From Candidatus Sumerlaeota bacterium (GTDB lineage Bacteria > Sumerlaeota > Sumerlaeia > JAFGJS01), in assembly GCA_016928995.1 (NCBI GenBank), contig JAFGJS010000073.1:1-31334 (forward strand): a stretch of 31,334 nucleotides of DNA, read 5' to 3'. The stretch's first letter is position 1. Each line of letters opens with the position of its first letter. A program made the translations under genes and the position numbers. Of this stretch, positions 15,283 through 23,600 are shown piece by piece. The notes under the pieces are model-generated. The model worked only from the letters and a program-made list of their open reading frames with translations. It did no database searches and was not told where the DNA came from.

Positions 15283-15619
15283 CTCTCTATCCATCAGCGC
15301 ACCCGCTCACGCATCTTGACTTTATCCTGTGTCTTTTCTTGCTCTTGCTCTTGCTCCTGCTCTTGCTCTGATGAACCGCCTCTTCACGCAGCCGGCAATT
15401 TCTTCTTTCATGCAACGCTAGCCATATAAATCTGAATTCGATATTCAGAATCCATTTGAGAGCAAAAGCAAGAGCAAGAGCAGGAGCAAGAGTCTGAAGC
15501 GTAAAACAAGCCAAACATGAGATGCAGCCCCTGGTCGAATGCCCGGACTTTTATGCTTGAAAGGCATCTTTTGAAACGGCTAAATGCGAAGCAGATCTTC
15601 TATTGTATAAGGAGCGGTC
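15283..15619. other. Intergenic region with inverted hexamer repeats
   Basis: The region holds the two GAGCAA repeat arms (15337-15369 and 15459-15491) and then about 130 bases leading to the ribosome site AAGGAG (15609-15614) of the next gene. TTGAAA at about 15565 is a possible -35 box, but I see no convincing -10 partner. No gene is seen. Confidence 0.55.
15337..15491. repeat. Inverted pair of (TTGCTC)n / (GAGCAA)n hexamer arrays
   Basis: The left arm (15337-15369) is about five copies of TTGCTC; the right arm (15459-15491) is about five copies of GAGCAA. Over 33 bases the arms pair with 30 Watson-Crick pairs, one G-T pair and two mismatches, around an 89-base loop. A transcript through here would form a long hairpin, which might help end hemW transcription. 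A related partial array lies at 5042-5056. Confidence 0.8.
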
Positions 15620-15940
15620 ATGATTCAATACGAGGAATTTGCTCAACTTGACGTTCGGATCGGAAAGATATTATCTGCGACCAAAGTGGAAGGGACGGAT
15701 AAACTGATCAAAGTCGAAGTCGATCTGGGAGTGCAAAAAAGACAGATCGTCGCCGCCATGGCCAAGTTCTTCGATCCTGAATTCCTGGTCGGCAAAGAAA
15801 TGCCGATCCTGGTCAACCTGGCGCCCCGGAAATTCAAAGGCATTGAAAGCCAGGGCATGATCCTCGCCGCCGATGTCGATGGAAAACCCGTGCTGCTGCA
15901 TCCCGAAAGAGAAGTCCCCCCTGGCACGATTGTCCGATAA
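15620..15940 (+). CDS. Stand-alone tRNA-binding domain protein (MetRS C-terminal-like)
   Basis: A 106-residue OB-fold tRNA-binding domain matching the C-terminal dimerisation module of methionyl-tRNA synthetase (EMAPII/Trbp111/CsaA family). Features are FAQLDVRIGKILSATKVEGTDKL at the start, VDLGVQKRQIVAA, ILVNLAPRKFKGIESQGMILAA, and EVPPGTIVR at the end. The ending is close to that of MetG C-terminal domains rather than CsaA. It may act in trans with a MetRS that lacks this module or as a general tRNA-binding protein. The ATG at 15620 has AAGGAG at 15609-15614. Stop-proximal DNA has no clear terminator. No synthetase gene is adjacent, so it is either a split or a duplicated domain. Confidence 0.9.
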   Translation: MIQYEEFAQLDVRIGKILSATKVEGTDKLIKVEVDLGVQKRQIVAAMAKFFDPEFLVGKEMPILVNLAPRKFKGIESQGMILAADVDGKPVLLHPEREVPPGTIVR

Positions 15941-16272
15941 GAAAAGGCATGTGCGAATACGAAATGCCCATGCCAAAATCCGTATATTCACAGTTTTCCG
16001 CGCAAGATTCAGCATTTTTCCTTGTAAGATTGGGGCATTTCATCTATTGTATCCGGCCATATGGATCGAAATGCCGTTAAGCTGATTTTCATAGGATTTT
16101 CTGTTTCATGCTCCATCGTTGATTGCTTAACGCCCAAGTATTAGCGATTCTCGATCGCTGCTTTGCATTTCGCTCCGCCATGCGATGTGTTGATTTGTGT
16201 CGATCTGCCATTGTCATCGCCTTCATCATGTAAGAAGAACGTGCCGCATCCAATTACACTCAGCACTGATTG
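15941..16272. other. Intergenic region without a recognised gene
   Basis: About 330 AT-rich bases. A small inverted repeat AGCGAT-TCTCG-ATCGCT occurs at 16143-16159, and a weak promoter-like pair TTGTAA/TATTGT (16022-16050, 17-bp spacing) lies about 220 bases ahead of the next start. Neither is convincing on its own. Confidence 0.4.
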
Positions 16273-18243
16273 ATGCAATCCATCGATAACGGGAGAACCG
16301 TGTTGAATCCGTTGAGCAAATCATCCAATCAAAATATTGGCGTATTGATCCGCGACCTGCTTTTTTTCATTCTGTTTTTTCTGTACATTTGCCTTGTGAT
16401 TGAAACGCGTTTTATCTACCACGGCAACGGCATGACCGTGCGGTGGCCGGTCTTTTACACCGGCTGGGAGTTTTTCCAGCAGTTCTTGTCCTATCCCGGC
16501 GGGCTTGTTGAATATGGCACCGCCTTGCTCTTTCAACTTTTCTATCTCTCCTGGGCCGGAGCGCTCATCCTGACTGTGCTGGCCTGGTTGATGTGCGCAT
16601 GCACCGGCGCGTATCTTGATGCGATCCATACGAAGTATTTCCGCTGGATCCGCTGGATCGCTCCGATGCTGATCCTCATCCTATACACGCAATACACATA
16701 TTATCTCATCACCATTGCCGCCGTGGCGGTCGCCTTGCTTTTCGTCCGCCTCTATCTCAAAATTGCCCCCAAAGACACGCCGTCCGGCATAATTATCCTT
16801 CTGATCCTTTCTGCGATTCTATATATCCTCGCTGGCGGCGCGTTTTACGCATTCGCCGCGCTCTGCGCGATTTACGAAGTCTTTTACCTGCGCCGATGGC
16901 GAACTGCTCTAGTCTGCCTATTGTCCGTCATCGCGATTCCATTTGTCGTTGGCGTGTTGATCTACGAAGTCAGAATAGCCGAAGCCTTCAACAGTTTATT
17001 GCCGCTCTCCTGGAAAATCTCCTGCACGGATCACCTTCCGCATAAGGCGCTTGTTGTGTCGTCGATTTATGCTGTCTGCATCTTTCTACCGGCGGCCGCG
17101 GCCATCCTGGGACTTTTCCATTTTTTCGCCTCAGGCTCAAGATCGCAACAAGATGCGCCAAACACATCTGATGATAAACCGGACCTTGCCACAAGCCGGT
17201 CCGGCGCAGGATTGCGCGCATGGTATACCGGCAAACCGGCGCTGAAGTGGCTTGCCGAGTCGCTGCTGTTATTCGCAGTCGCCGGAGCAACGATTTACTT
17301 TTCCACGGACAGTAGAATCAAAGCCTCATGCGCCGTGGATTACTATGCATTCAATCAGCAGTGGCCCGAAGTGCTCGAAACCGCCAAGGACTATCCGAAC
17401 AATTATTTTATCATCCATGCGGTTGACCGGGCCTTGTTTCACACGGACCGTCTGTTCGAGGACATGTTTGACACGCCACAGGATTTCGACTTTCTTTTCC
17501 TGACCGCCGAAGGCGTCCAGACCCACCACTGGCGCCGCGCCGGCATGTATATCGATCTGGGACTGCTCAACCTGGCGGAAAAATCGCTCTGTGAATCCCT
17601 GGAGCAACTCGGCGAACGTCCCGTCATTCTCCGGCAAATGGCGCTGATCAATCTGGCCAAAGGCAATTACGACGCTGCCAAAGTCTATCTGCACCGTCTG
17701 CAAAAAACGCTGTTCTTCTCCGCTTGGGCCGACGATTATCTCGCCCGGCTGAAAACGGATCCCGGCTTGTCGAATGACACGGAGATTACGCATCTGCGCC
17801 AGGTGATGATGGACAAGGATTATATTTACATCGCCTATAAAACCGAGAGCGTCGCCGCCGATTTTGAGCGGTTGCTGTTTGACCTGCTGGAAAAAAACAG
17901 GCACAACCGGATGGCCTTTGAGTATCTCATGGCGTATTACCTCCAAACCAAGCAACTGGACAAATTCGCTCAAAATCTCGGCCGGATGAATGACTTCAAT
18001 TACCCAAATCTTCCGCGCCAGTTTGAGGAAGCCATCCTGATCAGCCAGGACAAACTTGGCCAAAAAATCGACATCAATGGACGGATGATCAGCCCGGAAT
18101 CGATCAAGGCGTTCCATCGGTGCACTGATGCGCTCCGCCGATCCAACGGAGAACTGAAGCTGGCCTATAACGAGCTCGTTCACGACTATAAAAACACTTA
18201 TTTTTTCTACTATCTTTTTTATAATATCGATAGAGGAGCATAG
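16273..18243 (+). CDS. Polytopic membrane protein, DUF6057-like
   Basis: About 656 residues. The N-terminal half has about ten hydrophobic helices, beginning with LLFFILFFLYICLVI. It contains a periplasm-facing loop with FIYHGNGMTVRWPVFYTGWEFFQQFLSYPGGLVEY, a layout I associate with the DUF6057 family. From about residue 345 the protein is soluble and made of helical TPR-like pairs (ETAKDYPNNYFIIHAVDRALFH; RAGMYIDLGLLNLAEKSLCESL; ILRQMALINLAKGNYDAAKVYL). The function is not known. The next gene starts 3 bases past its stop, so they form an operon. The start is uncertain: ATG 16273 has no ribosome site, whereas GGGAG at 16291-16295 favours GTG 16300 or TTG 16303, which would lose about ten residues. 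A possible role in building or monitoring envelope polymers is speculation. Confidence 0.75.
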   Translation: MQSIDNGRTVLNPLSKSSNQNIGVLIRDLLFFILFFLYICLVIETRFIYHGNGMTVRWPVFYTGWEFFQQFLSYPGGLVEYGTALLFQLFYLSWAGALILTVLAWLMCACTGAYLDAIHTKYFRWIRWIAPMLILILYTQYTYYLITIAAVAVALLFVRLYLKIAPKDTPSGIIILLILSAILYILAGGAFYAFAALCAIYEVFYLRRWRTALVCLLSVIAIPFVVGVLIYEVRIAEAFNSLLPLSWKISCTDHLPHKALVVSSIYAVCIFLPAAAAILGLFHFFASGSRSQQDAPNTSDDKPDLATSRSGAGLRAWYTGKPALKWLAESLLLFAVAGATIYFSTDSRIKASCAVDYYAFNQQWPEVLETAKDYPNNYFIIHAVDRALFHTDRLFEDMFDTPQDFDFLFLTAEGVQTHHWRRAGMYIDLGLLNLAEKSLCESLEQLGERPVILRQMALINLAKGNYDAAKVYLHRLQKTLFFSAWADDYLARLKTDPGLSNDTEITHLRQVMMDKDYIYIAYKTESVAADFERLLFDLLEKNRHNRMAFEYLMAYYLQTKQLDKFAQNLGRMNDFNYPNLPRQFEEAILISQDKLGQKIDINGRMISPESIKAFHRCTDALRRSNGELKLAYNELVHDYKNTYFFYYLFYNIDRGA

Positions 18244-18246
18244 AAA

Positions 18247-19866
18247 ATGCCGAATCCTCCGGGAGTTATTCAATATAAACGCTTCGTCTTCGGTCTGCTG
18301 GCGGCGCTCGTGTTTTTTTCCTGCATCGCGGCCTACTCGCTCATCGGCGGCAAACCGGATATCAAGGAGCATGCCAGCATCGACCATCCAGCCAAGATTC
18401 ATCCTGATTATTCCGGGACGGTCATCCCTCCCAACATCGCGCCGTTGAATTTCATCGTGGACGAAGAAGGCGACGAGTATTTCGTGAAAATTCATTCCAA
18501 CCAAGGCGAACCAATCACCGTTTTCAGCAAAGACGCCTCGATTGAAATCCCTGCATCCCCTTGGCATGCGCTTCTCTCGGCGAACAAAGGCGAGCAGCTG
18601 CTTTTTGATGTTTACGCCCGCAAACAAGGCGGGCAATGGCGTCTGTTCTCCCCGATCGCCAATACGATCGCGCATGAGGAAATTGACGCGTTCCTGGCCT
18701 ACCGCAAGCTGCATCCCGGCTGCAACATGACCGATGAAAACGCCATTTTTCAGTATGATCTGGAAAATGCCCGCGAGTCCCTGGTGCTGAGCAACCGTTC
18801 TTTCGACGATGGCCAGGCGTGCATGAATTGCCATAACTTCCTGCATAACAACCCTGATAAAATGCTGATCCATTTCCGCAATATGCTCGCCGGGAAAAAG
18901 TCGATGTTGCTGATCGAAGACGGCAAGGCGACGGATATCGATTCCCGCACGCAATTCGGCTCGGCGCCCATGGGCCATTCCGCATGGCATCCCAGCGGCA
19001 AGCTGATCGTGTTCACGGTCTATAAAATCCAGCAGCTCTTCCACACCGCCCGGCTGGAAAGCCCCCGCGAGGGCATGGACACCGATTCGAATATGGGCTA
19101 TTATATATTCGAATCAAACACGCTGAAATCTTTTCCGGGCATTTCCGGCGAAGATCATTTTGAAACATTCCCCGCCTGGTCGCCGGACGGAAAATACTTA
19201 TACTTTTCCAGCGCGAAGAAGAGATGGCCCAACAATGACAACGCGCTTTATCCCGAAGAATACAATCAATCCAAGTACGACCTGGTTCGCATCAGCTACG
19301 ACATCGAAACCGACACATGGGGCGAGTTGGAAACCGTGCTCCCGTCCGCAGAAACAGGGCGCAGCGCGCTGCTGCCCAGAATCAGCCCGGACGGCCGCTG
19401 GCTGATGATCTGCATGTGCGGATACAGCTGCTGGCCCGGCTTTCAATCCGACAGCGACCTCTACCTGATCGATCTGGAGGAAGCGCAGCAAACCGGACAC
19501 TACGACTATCAGCCGCTGGCGCAGGCCAACAGCGCCGAGTCGGACTACTGGCATTGCTGGTCCAGCAACGGCCGCTGGTTTGTATTCAGCAGCAAACGCG
19601 AAAGCGGCATCTTCACTAAGCCGTACTTCAGTTATTTTGATGAAAATGGCGTGGCGCATAAACCTTTCGTATTGGTCCAAGACGATCCCGCATACTACGA
19701 CTCGCTGATCCGCGTGTATCAACTGCCGGAGCTAATCGTGAAGCCAATTCCGATCACCGGCGAGCGGCTAGCCAGCGTGCTGCGCTCCACATCCGATGTG
19801 GAAAGCCAGGCTCCCGCCGCCAAAGCGCCGCCAACCAGCGCTCCGTGGGGCTCATCGGATCGATAG
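18247..19866 (+). CDS. Membrane-anchored PD40/TolB-like beta-propeller with haem-binding CxxCH motif
   Basis: A 539-residue exported protein. An uncleaved anchor or signal segment (FVFGLLAALVFFSCIAAYSLI) is at the N-terminus, and no lipobox is obvious. Residues about 60-185 form an unassigned beta-rich domain. A c-type haem site follows: CMNCH with C192, C195 and H196, in QACMNCHNF. PD40/WD40-like repeats follow from ~225: SAWHPSGKLIVFT, FPAWSPDGKYLYFSS, LLPRISPDGRWLMIC, CWSSNGRWFVFSSKR. A second cysteine cluster CMCGYSC lies near 388-394. GAGGAG at 18233-18238 is well placed for ATG 18247, inside the end of the upstream gene, so translation is coupled. Known TolB-type propellers bind partners in the envelope; a propeller with a mono-haem module suggests an electron-transfer or sensing role, which is inference. 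Confidence 0.82.
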   Translation: MPNPPGVIQYKRFVFGLLAALVFFSCIAAYSLIGGKPDIKEHASIDHPAKIHPDYSGTVIPPNIAPLNFIVDEEGDEYFVKIHSNQGEPITVFSKDASIEIPASPWHALLSANKGEQLLFDVYARKQGGQWRLFSPIANTIAHEEIDAFLAYRKLHPGCNMTDENAIFQYDLENARESLVLSNRSFDDGQACMNCHNFLHNNPDKMLIHFRNMLAGKKSMLLIEDGKATDIDSRTQFGSAPMGHSAWHPSGKLIVFTVYKIQQLFHTARLESPREGMDTDSNMGYYIFESNTLKSFPGISGEDHFETFPAWSPDGKYLYFSSAKKRWPNNDNALYPEEYNQSKYDLVRISYDIETDTWGELETVLPSAETGRSALLPRISPDGRWLMICMCGYSCWPGFQSDSDLYLIDLEEAQQTGHYDYQPLAQANSAESDYWHCWSSNGRWFVFSSKRESGIFTKPYFSYFDENGVAHKPFVLVQDDPAYYDSLIRVYQLPELIVKPIPITGERLASVLRSTSDVESQAPAAKAPPTSAPWGSSDR

Positions 19867-20020
19867 ATAACCCGCCGAATCCACATTACGCAGCGCATTG
19901 CAATTATTGCACCGCCAATTATTAAAACAAAACTGGCGCCTTCATCACAAATTCCACCAATCATTACAACGGGAAATAATGTTCGAGATATGAGGATTTC
20001 ATGGAAATGGCTCGTTCATC

Positions 20021-20083
20021 GGGTATGGAAAAACCCTACCTTGGGTAAAATGTATGGTGAAACCAACTGATTCGAATTTACCC
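20021..20083. repeat. Nested inverted repeats
   Basis: GGTA (20022-20025) pairs with TACC (20037-20040). Next to it GGGTAAA (20043-20049) pairs with TTTACCC (20077-20083) and encloses TGGT-GAA-ACCA (20055-20065). It may be a structured RNA at the end of the propeller gene transcript or a protein site; it matches no riboswitch I know. Confidence 0.35.
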
Positions 20084-20243
20084 GCGACCAACGACCTGCA
20101 TTCCAACATAAAATCCATGTAATCCTAATATTTTCAGATATATATCTTATCCAAAACCGACGCTAACGCTGACATTTTCACAATTTCTCGTGCTCATTTT
20201 TTTTTGATTTTACCAACATATCCAGCAAAAAAACGATTATTCA

Positions 20244-20272
20244 TTGACATCTACCCCCACAAACCGTGTAAC
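20244..20272 (+). promoter_or_regulatory. Candidate sigma-70 promoter of the GH128-like gene
   Basis: TTGACA (20244-20249, exact consensus) is followed after 17 bp by TGTAAC (20267-20272, 4 of 6). AT-rich DNA lies upstream, as in strong promoters. The transcript would have a leader of about 345 bases. Confidence 0.5.
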
Positions 20273-20574
20273 ATGCTTGCTGAAATATCTGCCCTATATG
20301 GGAAGGGGGAAGAGGGAGGAGAAGAAAGGCACAAGGAGTAAGTATTATCCGCAACCTACCTGCGGTATAGTAAAATTCCGGCACGTTTGATGTAACGCGG
20401 ATATAACTTTCGAGAGCGCTACTGCATGTTTGTTATTCCATTGGTCGTCATGCCTTGAACGATGAGAACCCTCTCAAGCGCAAATCAGTTGAATAGATTG
20501 ATATAGAATCTCTTTCGAAAGGAGGTGGACTAGCAATCAATTCCAAATGCAATGCGCGGTTTCCAGTTGGTATG

Positions 20575-20597
20575 AATTCAATCGTTTCGATTGAATT
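20575..20597 (+). promoter_or_regulatory. Hairpin directly upstream of the GH128-like ribosome site
   Basis: AATTCAATCG-TTT-CGATTGAATT is a perfect 10-bp inverted repeat with a 3-base loop, ending 13 bases before the GGAGGAGGAG run. It could tune translation or be a protein-binding site. Confidence 0.45.
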
Positions 20598-20610
20598 AAA
20601 AAATTGGACT

Positions 20611-20623
20611 GGAGGAGGAGAGG
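20611..20623 (+). promoter_or_regulatory. Strong ribosome binding site that sets the GH128-like start
   Basis: GGAGGAGGAGAGG directly precedes ATG 20625. A longer reading frame opening at 20604 would place this run inside codons, so 20625 is preferred; it also gives a clean signal peptide. Confidence 0.75.
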
Positions 20624-20624
20624 A

Positions 20625-23600
20625 ATGACTACAAAGGTGAGTATGAAAGGGAGCGTTTCTGTATTTGTTCTGTTACTGACACCGTTTATCCTCAGTTTGG
20701 CGCAAGGCCAAGGTCTTCAAGTTTGGGACGGCGCGAATTATTCTGGAAGTTACACCCTGCAATGCACCGATTACACCTATTACACCACCGATGATCTCGG
20801 CGTTCTCGACAACGCCATCAGCTCGTTTAAATTAAAACAGGGGTGGGCATGCACGCTGGCGGTCAATGCCGATGGCACAGGCGTTGCCCAGAATTACGTC
20901 GCGCAGGACAATGATGTCAATATTGCCCAACTGCCGTCAGGTTTAGACGACCAAGTGTCCTTCGTCCGGGTCTATCCTTGGCGCACGACGACGAAAAAAG
21001 GTTGGTCCGGGAGCAAATGGGGCGCGACCATCCTGGAGTGCGACTGGAATTACGATTGGGACAATGTCGATGTTTCGTCTGAGGCAATTGAATATGTTCC
21101 GATGCGGCATAATCAGTGGTGGAACGCTTATTCTAACATCAATAATAAAACCGGCTCGACGCATGCGCTTGGTTTCAATGAGCCGGATTCCGCCGATCAG
21201 GCCGATATGACCGTGGCCACTGTTATCTCGGAATGGCCGAATCTCCTGGCCTCCGGTTTGCGGCTTGGATCGCCGGCCCCGACCGATGGCGGACTGTCCT
21301 GGCTCTACGACTTTTTCGATGAAGCCGACGCCGCCAACTTGCGCGTCGATATCGCCGCCTGCCATATGTACAAAGGCGGATGGGACGGCGCAACTTTACA
21401 CTCCTGGCTGCTGGATATTTATAATCAAACCGGCCGCCCGGTGTGGGTCACCGAGTGGAACAACGGCTGCAATTGGACCTGCTGCGAGCCGGAAGACGCG
21501 GAAGAGCAAGCGGACATCATTCAGGACTTCATCGACACGATGAACGCGGATGATTTCGTTGAGCGCTACGCGGTCTATAACTGGTGCGGACCTGACGGCA
21601 TCCGTCAATTGATCGAAGGCGACGGCACGATCAATCCCGCGGGCCAGGTTTACATCGACACTCCGGCGCCCGTGGCATACATCCAGGAGTCGTATTCCGG
21701 TCAGGACTTCGGACTGTCCTCTCCTTTCGTCGGCTTTTACGAATTCAACGGCGATACGACCGACTCCTCAGGCAGCGGAAATGACGGCACAGCCACGGGA
21801 AGTCCATCATACGTGACGGGCGTCAACGGCCAGGCGATCGACTTGGATGGATCGGATGATTTCGTGACATTGCCGCCTAGCGTAGCAGCAAGTGAAGACA
21901 TCACCATTGCTGTGTGGGTTAATTGGGACGGCGGCGGTGACAATCAGCGTATCTTTGACTTCGGCAACGGCACATCCGAGTATATGTTTCTGACTCCGGC
22001 TTCGAGCGGTCAGCTACGGTATGGCTTCAGGTTAAACGAATATCCATATCCGAGCTTATATGCATCGGCATTGGCGACCGGCGTCTGGACGCATGTCGCT
22101 GTGATTATGGAGGGCGACATCGGAACGCTCTATGTCAACGGGACAGCCGAGGATTCGATCACGATCACTGGCGATCCAATTGATATGTCGCCGCAAAACC
22201 TGTTTATCGGCGACAGTCAATGGTCGGCGGATCCTTTCTTCAACGGACGCATCGACGACTTCCGTATTTACAGCTACGCTCTTTCGAGCGCCGATATCGC
22301 GTCGCTGGCTGCAAACACGCCCCCGGCGATTCCATCGGCTCCGACAGGGCTTTCTGCCTCGGCGATTTCCCAATCTCAGATCAATCTGAGTTGGAATGCT
22401 TCGGCAGGTGCGACGAGTTATAATGTGAAGCGCGCGACCGCCAGCAGCGGACCTTACAGCACCGTAGTGCAAAGCTATTTGGGAACCAACTATAGCGATG
22501 CAACTTTGCTTGGCGGCACAACGTATTACTACGTGGTCCAAGCGCAAAACATCAGCGGCGTCTCGGCGGATTCATTGAAGGCCTCGGCGACAACTGATCC
22601 GGATACAACGGCGCCTGACGCTCCGGCGAACCTGACCACAAAAGCAGGCGACGGCTTTGTGCAACTGGATTGGGATAGCAATTTCAATCTCGACTTCGCC
22701 AGTTTTTCAGTTAAGCGTTCAACGTCTTCCGGCGGACCGTATGCGACCCTTGCGACGGGCTTGACTGACAGCGAATACACCGATGATACAACAGTGAATG
22801 GAACGACGTATTATTATGTCGCAACCACTATTGACGCATCTTCGAACGAATCGGACAACAGCGCAGAGGTCTCAGCATCTTTCTCTCCGCAGTTGGTCGC
22901 GTTTTATTCCTTCGAAGGCAATGCTCTTGATTCTTCCGGCAACGCGTTGAATGGAACAGTCAGCGGTGGAACTTCATACGTCACGGGTGTAAGCGGACAG
23001 GCAATCAGCCTGGATGGCGTTGATGGCTATGTCACTCTTCCGGCAGGCGTGGCGGACTCCTACGACATCACAATCGCCGCATGGGTGAATTGGGATGGCG
23101 GCAGCATATGGCAGCGTATTTTCGATTTTGGCAATGACACGTCAGAGTACATGTTCTTGACGCCAATTTCTTCCGGAAGCACGTTACGCTTCGGCATCAA
23201 GGACGGCGGCGTCGAGGAGCAGTTGAACGCCGCTCAATTCACAACAGGCATATGGCATCACGTTGCTGTGACTTTGGATGGGGACACCGGCGTGCTTTAT
23301 GTGGACGGGGTTCCGCAAGTCACAAATACCGTCACGATGAATCCAATCGACTTCACGCCTGTAGTCAATTATATCGGCAAGAGTCAATGGGCCGATCCGT
23401 ATCTCAGCGGAGCGATCGATGAAGTGCGTATTTACAACTACGCATTGACCGCAGCTGAAATCGCCGACCTGTATGGAGGATCGGTAAACTATCCTCCGGA
23501 ATTCTCAAGCGATCCAATAATCAGGGCGGACGCGACAGAAGATACAGCGTATAACGGCACGACGCTTTCAGGTGAAGCGACCGATCCGGACGGCGATTCG

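Larger units (their letters stand above)
19867..20624. other. Long leader region before the GH128-like gene
   Basis: About 760 bases without a gene. In order: nested inverted repeats (20021-20083), an AT-rich stretch, a sigma-70 promoter (20244-20272), a 30-base purine run (20300-20329), a CCGCA/TGCGG hairpin (20349-20365), a palindrome CTTTCGAAAG fused to a full Shine-Dalgarno sequence with no gene behind it (20512-20526), and a 10-bp hairpin (20575-20597) just before the working ribosome site. If the promoter is real the mRNA leader is about 350 bases long, long enough for post-transcriptional control. Confidence 0.5.

Noticed and set aside
15337-15491. CRISPR array
   Set aside because: The repeats are 6-base units without unique spacers of regular length, and no cas gene is present. 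The same applies to the 7-base ATTGNNN array.
15287-15514. 75-residue minus-strand frame with SKSKSKSK-like sequence
   Set aside because: It is a translation of the GAGCAA hexamer arrays.
17326-19044. 572-residue minus-strand frame across two plus-strand genes
   Set aside because: It spans the junction of the DUF6057-like and propeller genes, both of which have convincing domains and ribosome sites.
20021-20083. c-di-GMP or other known riboswitch
   Set aside because: The paired blocks do not match the conserved bases of riboswitch classes I know, and the element lies upstream of the likely promoter.
20549-20596. Short leader peptide before the GH128-like gene
   Set aside because: A 15-codon frame exists, but the nearest Shine-Dalgarno sequence is about 20 bases away, too far to serve it.
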